Shown: positions 24,561 to 33,228 of the stretch, piece by piece
Numbering within the stretch: position 1 is the stretch's first letter
Layout of the letters: the number at the start of each line of letters is the position of its first letter
Source of the DNA: Hyphomicrobiaceae bacterium
GTDB taxonomy: Bacteria > Pseudomonadota > Alphaproteobacteria > Rhizobiales > Aestuariivirgaceae
Reading direction: 5' to 3'
Assembly (NCBI GenBank): GCA_900298995.1
Contig: OMIC01000008.1
Span: 147,895 to 211,894 of the forward strand
DNA length: 64,000 nucleotides
Program-made: the position numbers and the translations under genes
The notes under the pieces: generated by a model
What the model was told of the DNA's origin: nothing
What the model saw: the letters and a program-made list of their open reading frames with translations, nothing else
Databases searched by the model: none

Positions 24561-25598
24561 TCAGTGCAGCATGGTGATGAAACTGGCGGTGAACCCCGGT
24601 CCCAGCGCCGAGAGGAAGCGCCGGCCTGCGCGCGGGCTCGCCAGTTCCCGCGCCAGGACGAACAGCACCGTGGGGGCTGACATATTGCCGAAATCCCTCA
24701 GGATCTCGCGCTCACTCCCGAGCCGTCCCTCCGCCAGTCCGAAAGCCTGTTCGAGCGCATGGATCACCTTGGCTCCCCCAGGGTGAAAGCAATGGCTGTC
24801 GATGCCGGCGAGACCGAGACCGTGACGCTCCAGGAACAGATCGGCTGCCGGGCGCAGATCGGTGGTGGCGAGATCGGGAATGGAGCGCGAGAAGATGGCG
24901 CCAAAGCCCTCGGCATCCATGCGCCAGCCCATCACATCGGTTGTGCCGGGCCAGGTGTGCTCGCCCGCGTGCTCGATGACCCCCAGCACACGGCCTGCCG
25001 TCGAGAGAACGGCGGCCGCGGCCCCGTCGCCGAACAGCGCGGTGGCGATGATGTTGGATTTCGTCAACTCGTCTGCGCGGAAAGCCAGGGTGCAGAGCTC
25101 GATCACCACCAGCAGTACCCTCGAACCCGGGCTGGACCGCGCCAGCCGCGCGGCGAGCGACAGTCCGGACGCACCCCCGGCGCAGCCCAGCCCGAACACC
25201 GGCACACGCTGCACATCGGGCCGGAAGCCCATGTCGCTCAGCATGCGCGCCTCGATCGAGGGTGTTGCAACCCCGGTTGAGGACACCATGACGATGCTGT
25301 CGATGTCGGCGGCCCCGAGGCCCGCCTGATCCAGAGCCCGCTCCGTCACCTCCGCAAACAGGGCTGCGGCGCCCTCGAGGAAGGCGGTGCTGCGCTCGGG
25401 CCAGCCCTGCGGCTGACGGAACCACGCATAGGGCTTGATCGAGAAGCGCCGCTGAATGCCGGAATTGCCGAACACCGGCAGAAGGCGGTCGAAGTCCTGG
25501 TGCCGGCCGCCGAAGATGTCGCGGGCCTCACGGATCACGTCCTCGGTGCGCAATTCGAACGGCGGCACGGCCGTGGCGAGGCTCAGGATTCCCGACAT
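24561..25598 (-). CDS. type III polyketide synthase (chalcone/stilbene synthase superfamily)
   Basis: A 345-residue thiolase-fold condensing enzyme. The catalytic triad of the family is visible: Cys139 in VFGLGCAGG, His272 in HCFHPGG and Asn305 in GNMSAPT. The N-terminal KAS-III-like domain has IDSIVMVSSTGVATPS. Bacterial members extend a fatty acyl-CoA with malonyl-CoA and cyclise it to alkylpyrones or alkylresorcinols, found as membrane lipids or cell signals. It is followed after eight bases by an ICMT-family methyltransferase. It is divergent from a TSUP transporter with 81 bases between the starts. Confidence 0.92.
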   Translation of the reverse strand: MSGILSLATAVPPFELRTEDVIREARDIFGGRHQDFDRLLPVFGNSGIQRRFSIKPYAWFRQPQGWPERSTAFLEGAAALFAEVTERALDQAGLGAADIDSIVMVSSTGVATPSIEARMLSDMGFRPDVQRVPVFGLGCAGGASGLSLAARLARSSPGSRVLLVVIELCTLAFRADELTKSNIIATALFGDGAAAAVLSTAGRVLGVIEHAGEHTWPGTTDVMGWRMDAEGFGAIFSRSIPDLATTDLRPAADLFLERHGLGLAGIDSHCFHPGGAKVIHALEQAFGLAEGRLGSEREILRDFGNMSAPTVLFVLARELASPRAGRRFLSALGPGFTASFITMLH

Positions 25599-25679
25599 TC
25601 CGCATATCTCCCCTGCACGCCGTCGCTTGCAGCCATTGCCTCAAGGCAGCATAAGGCATCAGTTTACGCGAGATCCGTC

Positions 25680-26441
25680 TTGGACATCACTGAAATCTTT
25701 CTGCTCTTTGCCGGCGGCCTGCTGGCGGGCTTCATCAATGTGATGGCGGGGGGTGCCGGCTTCATGACCTTTCCGCTCCTGCTCGCGGCCGGGATGACGG
25801 AGATCGAGGCCAACGCCTCCAACTTCGTCGCTGTGCTGCCCGCCAATGTGGTGGGCAGTGTCGTCTATCGCGGCCAGCTCGCCTCGGTTCGGCGGCATCT
25901 CGGATTGCGGCTTTGTCTTGCTGCGGCAGGTGGCGTGCTGGGATCATGGATCCTCATCAGCACCGGGCAGGCGGCCTTCGAGCGGGTCATTCCCTGGCTC
26001 CTCAGCTTTGCGACCCTGTCCTTCGCCCTCGGCCCCTGGATCAAGCTGAAGCTCGAACGTGACTTTGCCTTCGATGGCACGCGCTGGCTGTGGCTGTCTT
26101 TCGTGCTGGAGTTCGCCGTCTATGTCTATGGCGGTTACTTTGGCCTCGGCATGGGCATCGTGATGTTCGCGATCTATTCGGTGTTTTCGCACATGACGAT
26201 CCATCAGGCCAATGCCATCCGCAATGTCACGATCACGCTCATGACGGTCATCTCGATCGCGATCTTCGCGAAGGCCGGCGTCATCCGCTGGATCCCCTCG
26301 CTGGTCATGATGTCCGGCGCCATGATCGGTGGCTATTTCACCGCGCGCATCGCCATGCGTGTGCCGCACACCTATGTCCGGCGCGGCATTCTGGTCTGGG
26401 CCGTGTGCCTCACGGGGCTGGCGTTCTGGCGCTATCACTGA
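25680..26441 (+). CDS. TSUP (TauE/SafE) family permease
   Basis: A 253-residue membrane protein with about eight hydrophobic helices in two repeats. The first repeat begins LFAGGLLAGFINVMAGGAGF, the typical TSUP opening, and the second holds VYVYGGYFGLGMGIVMF. Family members export sulfite, sulfoacetate or taurine-derived anions, or import related organic acids. The usual family start coincides with TTG at 25680, preceded by GCGAGA; the upstream frame to 25500 overlaps the PKS gene and is not typical. The direction of transport and substrate are not evident. Its end overlaps the next, convergent gene by 32 bases. Confidence 0.85.
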   Translation: MDITEIFLLFAGGLLAGFINVMAGGAGFMTFPLLLAAGMTEIEANASNFVAVLPANVVGSVVYRGQLASVRRHLGLRLCLAAAGGVLGSWILISTGQAAFERVIPWLLSFATLSFALGPWIKLKLERDFAFDGTRWLWLSFVLEFAVYVYGGYFGLGMGIVMFAIYSVFSHMTIHQANAIRNVTITLMTVISIAIFAKAGVIRWIPSLVMMSGAMIGGYFTARIAMRVPHTYVRRGILVWAVCLTGLAFWRYH

Positions 26442-27318
26442 GCATGCGTGCGCGCAGTGCCTCGCGCCGCGCCGCATAGAGGCCGCAGGCCACGATCAGC
26501 GCCATGCCGCAGATGGCGATCCAGTCGGGATATTCGCCGAACACCAGAATCCCCGACAGGATGGAGAAGATCATCACCGAATAGCGAAATGGCGCCGTGG
26601 CCGTCACTTCACCGGCACGGAGGGTCGCCACCATCAGCAGATAGCCGCTCGACAGGAAGCAGGCCGCAAGCGCCAGCAGACCGACCTGCCAGGCTTCCGG
26701 CCATTGCACGCCCTGTACAAGCGCCAGCCCCGCGCCGCCCAGCATGACGAACGAGGCATTGGCCAGCGCCACCACGAAGATCGGGATGCGGGCCGGAATG
26801 GTCTTGGTGAGCAGGTCGCGCACCGCCACGAAGAACACGATGAGCAGGGCGAGGAACTCATAGAGATTGAAGCTGGTGACTGACGGCTTGACGATCAGCA
26901 GCACGCCGATGAAGCCACCGGCGATGGCGGCCATGCGCCGCCAGCCCACCTCTTCGCCGAGAAAGGCGGCCGAGAGCAGGGCGACAGCCAGCGGCACCGC
27001 CTGCATCACCGAGGTCAGGTTGGCGATCTGCATGTGCATCAGCGCGGTCACGAAGGCAATGGTGGCTACGACATCGCAGCCGCTGCGCAGCAGCACGCTC
27101 GCCTGCCTGATCCGGGGAAGTTCGTGCAGCACGCCCTGCGAGAGGCAGATGGCGGTGAGAAGACCAACCGCCATCAGTCCGCGCAGCGCAATCAGTTCAC
27201 CCACGGGCAGGCTCTGCCCGACGAGCTTCACGATCGTGTCGTTGCAGACGAATGAGCCCATGGCCAGCACCATGAGAAGGCCGGCACGAAGGGCTGTGTT
27301 CTGCGGCAATGACAGCAT
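26410..27318 (-). CDS. EamA-type transporter (DMT superfamily)
   Basis: A 302-residue membrane protein with ten hydrophobic segments in two EamA repeats, the first opening with LMVLAMGSFVCNDTIVKLVG and the second ending with SILSGILVFGEYPDW. The glutamate-containing FLGEEVGWRR between helices is usual in such proteins. DMT proteins of this subgroup export amino acids or other small metabolites. Nothing in the surroundings identifies the substrate. It is followed by moaA's end 20 bases upstream on the same strand, so cotranscription with moaA and the MFS gene is possible. Confidence 0.83.
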   Translation of the reverse strand: MLSLPQNTALRAGLLMVLAMGSFVCNDTIVKLVGQSLPVGELIALRGLMAVGLLTAICLSQGVLHELPRIRQASVLLRSGCDVVATIAFVTALMHMQIANLTSVMQAVPLAVALLSAAFLGEEVGWRRMAAIAGGFIGVLLIVKPSVTSFNLYEFLALLIVFFVAVRDLLTKTIPARIPIFVVALANASFVMLGGAGLALVQGVQWPEAWQVGLLALAACFLSSGYLLMVATLRAGEVTATAPFRYSVMIFSILSGILVFGEYPDWIAICGMALIVACGLYAARREALRARMLSDSARTPAP

Positions 27319-27338
27319 GGGCGGCGCTGCCGGGCGGC

Positions 27339-28346
27339 TCAGCCGCCCGTGACGCTCATGTGGCGCGCGACAGCGGGCTTGTTGTGCCGACGGTCGATCA
27401 CGAAATCATGCCCCTTGGGCTTGCGCGAAATCGCCTCGTCGATGGCGGCGTGCAGGAGACCATCGGCCTCCGAGGCGCGCAACGGGGCGCGGAGGTCGGC
27501 TGCGTCTTCCTGGCCGAGGCACATGTACAGGGTTCCGGTGCAGGTGAGCCGCACGCGGTTGCAGCTTTCGCAGAAATTGTGGCTCATCGGCGTGATGAAG
27601 CCGAGCCGCCCGCCCGTTTCCCGCACGCGGGCATAGCGCGCGGGACCTCCGGTCTTGTAGGCAATGTCTTCGAGGGTAAAGCGGTCCATCAGGCTCGCGC
27701 GCAGAACCGACAAAGGCAGATACTGATCCGTGCGGTCGCCGTCGATGTCGCCCAGGGGCATGGTCTCGATCAGTGTCAGGTCCATGCCCTCGCCATGGGC
27801 CCAGCGGATCATCTCGGGGATCTCCGCGTCATTCACACCCTTGAGGGCTACGGCATTGATCTTGATTGCAAGTCCGGCGGCCTGGGCGGCACGGATACCC
27901 TCCCGGACCTTCGCGAGTTCGCCCCAGCGGGTGATCTGGTGGAATTTCGCCTCGTCGAGCGTGTCCACCGAGATGTTGATGCGGCGCACGCCGTGAGCAG
28001 CGAGTTCGCCGGCATATTTCGCGAGCTGCGAGCCGTTGGTTGTGAGAGTCAGTTCCTCGAGCGCGCCGGTCTTCAGATGGCGGCCGAGGCTTTCGATCAG
28101 GGTCATGATGCCCTTGCGCACCAGCGGCTCGCCGCCGGTCAGCCTGATCTTGCGCACGCCGCGCGTTATGAAGGCAGAGCAGACGCGGTCCAGCTCCTCA
28201 AGCGACAGGAGGTCCTTCTTGGGCAGGAAGGTCATGTCTTCCGCCATGCAATAGACGCAGCGGAAATCGCAGCGGTCGGTCACCGACACGCGCAGATAGG
28301 TCACATGCCGTCCGAAGGGGTCGATGAGTGCTGGGTCTGCCGTCAT
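27339..28346 (-). CDS. moaA: GTP 3',8-cyclase MoaA (molybdenum cofactor biosynthesis)
   Basis: A 335-residue radical SAM enzyme that turns GTP into 3',8-cyclo-GTP in the first step of molybdopterin synthesis. The SAM-binding cluster lies in CDFRCVYC (C26, C30, C33). The second cluster is in [15 protein letters not shown] with the preceding GFITPMSH. The two C-terminal glycines (MSVTGG) needed for activity are present. An ATG at 28382 would add residues beyond the usual start. The MoCo-dependent xanthine dehydrogenase at the right end of the window is a likely user. It follows the Fsr-like pump by 32 bases. Confidence 0.95.
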   Translation of the reverse strand: MTADPALIDPFGRHVTYLRVSVTDRCDFRCVYCMAEDMTFLPKKDLLSLEELDRVCSAFITRGVRKIRLTGGEPLVRKGIMTLIESLGRHLKTGALEELTLTTNGSQLAKYAGELAAHGVRRINISVDTLDEAKFHQITRWGELAKVREGIRAAQAAGLAIKINAVALKGVNDAEIPEMIRWAHGEGMDLTLIETMPLGDIDGDRTDQYLPLSVLRASLMDRFTLEDIAYKTGGPARYARVRETGGRLGFITPMSHNFCESCNRVRLTCTGTLYMCLGQEDAADLRAPLRASEADGLLHAAIDEAISRKPKGHDFVIDRRHNKPAVARHMSVTGG

Positions 28347-28378
28347 GGCGTTATATCTGATCATAGATATCGAAAAGG

Positions 28379-29599
28379 TCAACCGGTCGCTTGGCCGCGG
28401 GTCAGTTCACGGGTGCCGGGCAGGAACATGGCCAGCAGCCCGATGGCCGGCAGGAACGAGCACAGGTGATAGACGAAGTCGATGGAGGTGTGGTCGGCGA
28501 TGATTCCGAGGCCCGCCGCCCCGGTGGCGCCGATACCGAAGGCGAGGCCGAAGAACAGGCCCGAAATCAGTCCGACCCGGCCCGGCATCAGTTCCTGGGC
28601 ATAGACCAGCATGGCCGAGAAGGCCGAGGCCAGAATGAAGCCGATGGGAACGGACAGCACGACCGTCCAGACATGGTTGGCATAGGGCAGCAACAGGGTG
28701 AATGGCAGCGCGCCCAGCACCGAGAACCAGATCACCGCCTTGCGCCCGATCCGGTCGCCGATCGGGCCTCCGAGCAATGTTCCGGCTGCGAAGGCCGCGA
28801 GATAGACGAACAGGTCGATCTGGGCCTCCTCCGCCGACAGTCCGAAGGTGTCGATCAGATAGAAGGTGTAGAAGCTGCTCATGCTCGTCGTGTAGATGAA
28901 TTTCGAGAACATCAGGCACAGCAGGATCACGAGCGAGAGGGCGACGGTCCGGCGCGGCAATGTATAGGCGGGGGCAGCGGCTCGCCGCTTGCCGCTGGTG
29001 AGCGACAGGTGATGGGCATACCAGTTCGCTGCATAGGCGAGAATGACGGCGGACAGGACAGCGATGGTCGCGAACCAGCTGATGCTGGCCTGACCGTGTG
29101 GAATCACGATGAAGGCCGCCAGCAGGGGGCCGATCGCGGTACCGATGTTGCCGCCGAGCTGGAATAGCGACTGCGCGAAGCCGAAGTGTCCGCCGGAGGA
29201 CAGCCTTGCAAGCCTCGAGGCCTCGGGATGGAAGATCGACGATCCAAGGCCGATGAGCGCAGCGCCGGTGAGGATCATCGCGTAGCTTCCGGCCAGTCCG
29301 AGAATGACCAGTCCGATCATGGTCAGGACCGGTGCCATGGGCAGCGAGAAGGGCAGGGGCCGCCGGTCCGTCATCAGCCCGACAAGCGGTTGCAGCACCG
29401 ACGCGGTGGCCTGGAACGCCAAGGTGATGAAGCCCACCTGGGCGAAACTCAGCTGGTGCAGGTCGCGCAGCATCGGATAGATCGACAGGAGCAGCGCCTG
29501 CAGCGTGTCGTTGAAGAGATGTCCCGCCGTGACCGCGAAGAGCACTGCAAAGGCTGCGCCCTCGGCGCGGACACTGGCATAGGGATGGGCGGTGGCCAT
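28379..29599 (-). CDS. MFS transporter, fosmidomycin-resistance (Fsr)-like
   Basis: A 406-residue MFS protein with twelve hydrophobic helices. The opening [22 protein letters not shown] matches the Fsr group (HxxND), followed by MTDRRPLPF in the first cytoplasmic loop and [16 protein letters not shown], the IFHPE signature of fosmidomycin-resistance pumps. It exports a drug or a metabolite. It is upstream of moaA by 32 bases and probably on the same transcript. I would not infer drug resistance from sequence alone. Confidence 0.86.
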   Translation of the reverse strand: MATAHPYASVRAEGAAFAVLFAVTAGHLFNDTLQALLLSIYPMLRDLHQLSFAQVGFITLAFQATASVLQPLVGLMTDRRPLPFSLPMAPVLTMIGLVILGLAGSYAMILTGAALIGLGSSIFHPEASRLARLSSGGHFGFAQSLFQLGGNIGTAIGPLLAAFIVIPHGQASISWFATIAVLSAVILAYAANWYAHHLSLTSGKRRAAAPAYTLPRRTVALSLVILLCLMFSKFIYTTSMSSFYTFYLIDTFGLSAEEAQIDLFVYLAAFAAGTLLGGPIGDRIGRKAVIWFSVLGALPFTLLLPYANHVWTVVLSVPIGFILASAFSAMLVYAQELMPGRVGLISGLFFGLAFGIGATGAAGLGIIADHTSIDFVYHLCSFLPAIGLLAMFLPGTRELTRGQATG

Positions 29600-29681
29600 G
29601 TCCGGAGAATAGGTCAGGAAGCCTCAAACCGCCTATGCCGGTCCGGAACACAAGCCATGTCCAAACCGGGGATGGCGCGGT

Positions 29682-30566
29682 CTATTTTATCCGGGCCGCC
29701 GCCAGCAACCACTCCTTGAAGGTGTCTATCGCCTCGGAACGGCGTCCGCCGCCCGGCTCGATGATGCAGTAGGCGTAGTCCTGCTTGATGGCGATGTCGA
29801 AGAGCTGCACCAGCCGTCCGCTGGCGAGGTCGTCGGCGATCAGGCTCTTGGGGCAGAGGGCGATGCCCTGTCCGGCCAGGGCTGCGGCGCGCAGGAGGTT
29901 GAAGTCCTGGAAAATCGGTCCGGGCGAGGGTCCGGCATGTTTCAGTCCGGCGTGACGCATCCAGTTCTGCCAGTCGAGCCGGTCGGTGTCATGGAGCAGC
30001 GGCTTGCCGAGAATGGCCTGCGGCTGGTCGAACGGCCCTTCCCGTTCGAGATAGATGGGGTTGCAGATCGGAACGGTGCTGCCGGGTAGAAGCCGGGTGC
30101 TGCGGCAGCCCTCCCACTCCCCCACGCCCCAAAGCACCGCGATGTCGATCTCCTCGAAGTCGAGCTTCTGGCCGGCGAAGGCATAGACCACCTTCACGGA
30201 GACATGGGCGTAGTCCTGGAAGAACTGCGACAGGCGGGGGATCAGCCAGATCGTCGCGAAGGACGGGAGCGCCGCGATGGTCAGTGCCGGGCCGGCATCG
30301 GACTGCTGCAGTCGGCGGCAGGCCGCCGCCATGATGTCGAACGCCTCGGCCAGCGAGCGGGCGGGGGCCTGCGCCTTGGCCGTGGGCATGGTCTGGCGGC
30401 CCAGCCGGTCGAACAGGCTGATGCCGAACCATTCCTCCAGCTGGCGCACCTGATGGCTGACGGCGGACTGGGTGACGTTCAGTTCCTCCGCTGCGCGCGA
30501 GAAGCTGCCCGACCGGGCGGCGGCCTCGAAGCAGCGCAGGGCATTGAGAGAGGGCAGGCGGGTCAC
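29682..30566 (-). CDS. LysR-family regulator, GcvA-like
   Basis: A LysR regulator with a winged helix of about 60 residues (SLNALRCFEAAARSGSFSRA then LNVTQSAVSHQVRQLEEW) and a periplasmic-binding-like effector domain from about residue 90. The NVTQSAVSHQ and FDRLGRQ stretches are typical of the GcvA group. I place the start at GTG 30566 (294 residues), because the upstream ATG at 30593 falls inside a perfect 15-bp palindrome that looks like the operator; starting there would add nine residues (MRNSHGAPP). It is divergent from creatinase, with 112 bases between the starts, and is the obvious candidate regulator of it. Confidence 0.85.
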   Translation of the reverse strand: MTRLPSLNALRCFEAAARSGSFSRAAEELNVTQSAVSHQVRQLEEWFGISLFDRLGRQTMPTAKAQAPARSLAEAFDIMAAACRRLQQSDAGPALTIAALPSFATIWLIPRLSQFFQDYAHVSVKVVYAFAGQKLDFEEIDIAVLWGVGEWEGCRSTRLLPGSTVPICNPIYLEREGPFDQPQAILGKPLLHDTDRLDWQNWMRHAGLKHAGPSPGPIFQDFNLLRAAALAGQGIALCPKSLIADDLASGRLVQLFDIAIKQDYAYCIIEPGGGRRSEAIDTFKEWLLAAARIK

Positions 30567-30578
30567 CGGCGGCGCTCC

Positions 30579-30593
30579 ATGAGAATTTCTCAT
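30579..30593. promoter_or_regulatory. palindromic LysR-type operator between regulator and creatinase
   Basis: ATGAGAATTTCTCAT is a perfect 15-bp palindrome (ATGAGAA and TTCTCAT around a central T). It fits the T-N11-A LysR box. Its centre lies about 65 bases ahead of the predicted creatinase transcription start, the usual place for a LysR recognition site. Confidence 0.6.
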
Positions 30594-30615
30594 GCAGTAT
30601 GTGAGGGATCGTCCT

Positions 30616-30645
30616 TTGACACAAGCCCCTGTCCGGGGAACTTAT
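30616..30645 (+). promoter_or_regulatory. putative creatinase promoter
   Basis: TTGACA at 30616-30621 is a perfect -35 box. A -10-like AACTTAT stands at 30639-30645 after a 17-base spacer. The start codon is at 30679, preceded by GGAGAG at 30666-30671. It is read from sequence, not measured. Confidence 0.5.
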
Positions 30646-30678
30646 CGCTTCGTCCACCTCATCACGGAGAGATTGCCC

Positions 30679-31980
30679 ATGGCCCGCCTGGAACGTCCCG
30701 CGCTTGTTGATTACCGCAACAATGGCAAGAAGCCGAAACCTACATTTTCAGCTTCCGAAATGAAGCGCCGCCAGGATGCGATCCGCGGCTGGATGTCGAA
30801 GGCCAAGGTTGATGCCTGTGTCTTCACCAGCTACCACAACATCAACTACCTCTCCGATTTTCTCTACTGCTACTTCGGCCGCAAGTATGGTCTCGTGATC
30901 ACCCACGACAAGGCAACCTCGGTGACGGCCGCCATTGACGGCGGCCAGCCGGCACGCCGCACCTTCGGCGACAACGTGACCTACACCGACTGGTCGAAGG
31001 AGAACTACTTCGTGGCGCTGCGTGGCCTGCTCAAGGGCGCCAAGCGCGTGGGCATCGAGTTCGATCATGTGAATCTCGACTTCCGGGCGCAGCTGGCGGA
31101 TGCCTTCCCCGGCGTCGAGTTTGTTGATGCCGCTGCCCCCTCGATGCGCCTGCGCATGATCAAGAGCGCGGAAGAAATCAAGCATATCAGCAAGATGACC
31201 CGTATTGCCGATCTCGGGGGCGCGGCGGTGGTGGAAGCCACGGCGGTCGGCGTCCCCGAGCACGAGGTGGCGCTGCACTCGACACAGGCCATGGTGCGCG
31301 AGATTGCCCGCGTGTGGCCCGACGGCGAGCTGCTCGACACCTGGACATGGTTCCAGTCGGGCGTGAACACCGACGGCGCGCACAATCCCGTCACCTCGCG
31401 CAAGATCCGGCGCGGCGACATCCTGAGCCTCAACTGCTTCCCGATGGTGGCCGGCTATTATGTGGCGCTCGAGCGCACGCTGTTCGCCGAAACGGCCTCG
31501 AAGGAGCACATCCGCCTCTGGGAGATCAACTGCCACGTCCACGACGAAGGCAAGAAGCTTCTGGTTCCGGGCAACAAGTGCTCCGACGTCGCCAAGGCGC
31601 TGAACGAGATCTACGCCAGTCATGACCTCCTGAAATACCGCACATTCGGCTACGGCCACTCCTTCGGCGTGCTTTGCCACTACTACGGCCGCGAGGGCGG
31701 GCTCGAGCTGCGCGAGGATTGCGACACCGTGCTCCAGCCCGGGATGGTCGTCTCGATGGAGCCGATGATCATGATCCCCGAAGGCCAGAAGGGCGCCGGC
31801 GGCTATCGCGAGCATGACATTCTGGTCATCACCGAGAAGGGCAACCGCAACATCACGGGCTTCCCCTATGGTCCCGAGCATCTGATCGTGAAGGCTGGCG
31901 GTGGCGCCGCCCGCAAGAAGCCGACGGCCAGAAAACCTGCGCGCAAGGCTGCGCGCAAGACGGCCCGCAAGACGCGCTGA
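30679..31980 (+). CDS. creatinase (creatine amidinohydrolase), with a basic C-terminal tail
   Basis: A 433-residue M24 pita-bread protein that hydrolyses creatine to sarcosine and urea. It matches the Pseudomonas enzyme as I recall it, in order: TSYHNINYLSDFLYCYFGR, IDGGQPARRT, TWTWFQSGVNTDGAHNPVTS (catalytic His, H235), LSLNCFPMVAGYY, FGYGHSFG and VSMEPMIM. Like other creatinases it lacks the metal-ligand set of methionine aminopeptidases. After about residue 404 there is a 29-residue tail rich in Lys, Arg and Ala (KKPTARKPARKAARK and on), absent from the Pseudomonas enzyme. The frame is open upstream to 30592 but ATG 30679 has a good ribosome site. Sarcosine oxidase genes lie 12 kb downstream. 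Confidence 0.93.
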   Translation: MARLERPALVDYRNNGKKPKPTFSASEMKRRQDAIRGWMSKAKVDACVFTSYHNINYLSDFLYCYFGRKYGLVITHDKATSVTAAIDGGQPARRTFGDNVTYTDWSKENYFVALRGLLKGAKRVGIEFDHVNLDFRAQLADAFPGVEFVDAAAPSMRLRMIKSAEEIKHISKMTRIADLGGAAVVEATAVGVPEHEVALHSTQAMVREIARVWPDGELLDTWTWFQSGVNTDGAHNPVTSRKIRRGDILSLNCFPMVAGYYVALERTLFAETASKEHIRLWEINCHVHDEGKKLLVPGNKCSDVAKALNEIYASHDLLKYRTFGYGHSFGVLCHYYGREGGLELREDCDTVLQPGMVVSMEPMIMIPEGQKGAGGYREHDILVITEKGNRNITGFPYGPEHLIVKAGGGAARKKPTARKPARKAARKTARKTR

Positions 31981-32106
31981 GACGGCATCCGCCGGGCGCC
32001 GGGCCGACAGGTTCGGGCCGCGTGCAGGGGGGACTTGCATCCTCAGGCGCGCGGCCTATGATCTTTTTTCAAGCAGCCAGGGTCAACAGGGTCGGGGAAG
32101 CAGAGG

Positions 32107-33219
32107 ATGGCGACGGAGGTTCCGGCAGGCGAGGCGATGGTGCGCTTCGTCAATGTTCAGAAGAGCTACGACGGCGAGACCCTCGTCGTGAAGAATCTCA
32201 ATCTGGACATCGCCAAGGGTGAGTTCCTGACCATGCTGGGCCCGTCGGGCTCAGGCAAGACGACCACGCTCATGATGCTGGCGGGCTTCGAACCCGCCAC
32301 GCACGGCGAGATCTTTCTCAAGAACCAGCCGATCAACAACGTGCCGCCGCACAAGCGCGGGATTGGCATGGTGTTCCAGAACTACGCGCTGTTCCCGCAC
32401 ATGACCATCAATGAGAATCTCGCCTTTCCGCTGCAGGTGCGCAATGTGCCAAAGGCCGAGATCGAGGATCGCGTAGCCAAGGTTCTGAAGATGGTCGAGC
32501 TGCCGCAGATGGGCAGTCGCCGGCCCGGCCAGCTATCAGGTGGCCAGCAGCAGCGCATTGCGGTGGCGCTCGCGCTGGTCTTCGAGCCGGATCTCGTGCT
32601 GATGGATGAGCCGCTGGGCGCTCTGGACAAGCAGCTGCGCGAGCAGATGCAATACGAGATCAAGCATATTCACGAGCGGCTCGGCGTGACCGTCGTCTAT
32701 GTCACGCATGACCAGTCGGAAGCTCTCACCATGTCGAACCGCATCGCGGTGTTCAATGACGGCGTGGTGCAGCAGCTGTCGACGCCTGCCGATCTCTATG
32801 AGCGGCCCGTCAATTCCTTCGTCGCGCAGTTCATCGGCGAGAACAACAAGCTCAAGGGCACTGTGGCCGAGATCGGCGCTGACAATCTTGCGTCCGTGAA
32901 GCTCGAAACCGGCGAAGTCGTCAAGGCGCTGGCCATTGGCGCACGCGAGAAGGGCGGCCGTACGCTGCTGTCCGTCCGGCCCGAGCGCGTGGAAATCAAT
33001 CCAACGGCTGCCGATGTCGTCCTTCACGGACGCATCGCGGAACTGATCTATCTCGGCGACCATATCCGCGCCCGGCTCGAAGTGGCCGGCCACGACAACT
33101 TCATCGTCAAGGTGCCCAACAAGGGCGCGACCAGCGATGTGGCCCAGGGGCGCGAAGTACGTGTCGGCTGGAAGGCCGCCGATTGCCGCGCGCTCGACTT
33201 CGCCGAGTTCCGTCACTGA
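32107..33219 (+). CDS. ABC transporter ATP-binding protein, PotA/spermidine-putrescine type
   Basis: A 370-residue ATPase with the Walker A motif GPSGSGKT (45-52), VFQNYALFPHMTINENLAFP, signature LSGGQQQR, Walker B LVLMDEPLGALD and the switch His in VYVTHDQSEA. The C-terminal TOBE regulatory domain (about 280-370) is present. It is of the type serving polyamine, betaine or thiamine importers. The signature is followed by IAVALALVFEP, where the usual IALARAL arginine is leucine. No permease or substrate-binding protein is next to it, so its partners lie elsewhere or this is an orphan. The gene lies between creatinase and a DUF1194 protein. Confidence 0.88.
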   Translation: MATEVPAGEAMVRFVNVQKSYDGETLVVKNLNLDIAKGEFLTMLGPSGSGKTTTLMMLAGFEPATHGEIFLKNQPINNVPPHKRGIGMVFQNYALFPHMTINENLAFPLQVRNVPKAEIEDRVAKVLKMVELPQMGSRRPGQLSGGQQQRIAVALALVFEPDLVLMDEPLGALDKQLREQMQYEIKHIHERLGVTVVYVTHDQSEALTMSNRIAVFNDGVVQQLSTPADLYERPVNSFVAQFIGENNKLKGTVAEIGADNLASVKLETGEVVKALAIGAREKGGRTLLSVRPERVEINPTAADVVLHGRIAELIYLGDHIRARLEVAGHDNFIVKVPNKGATSDVAQGREVRVGWKAADCRALDFAEFRH

Positions 33220-33228
33220 GGTGAGCCC

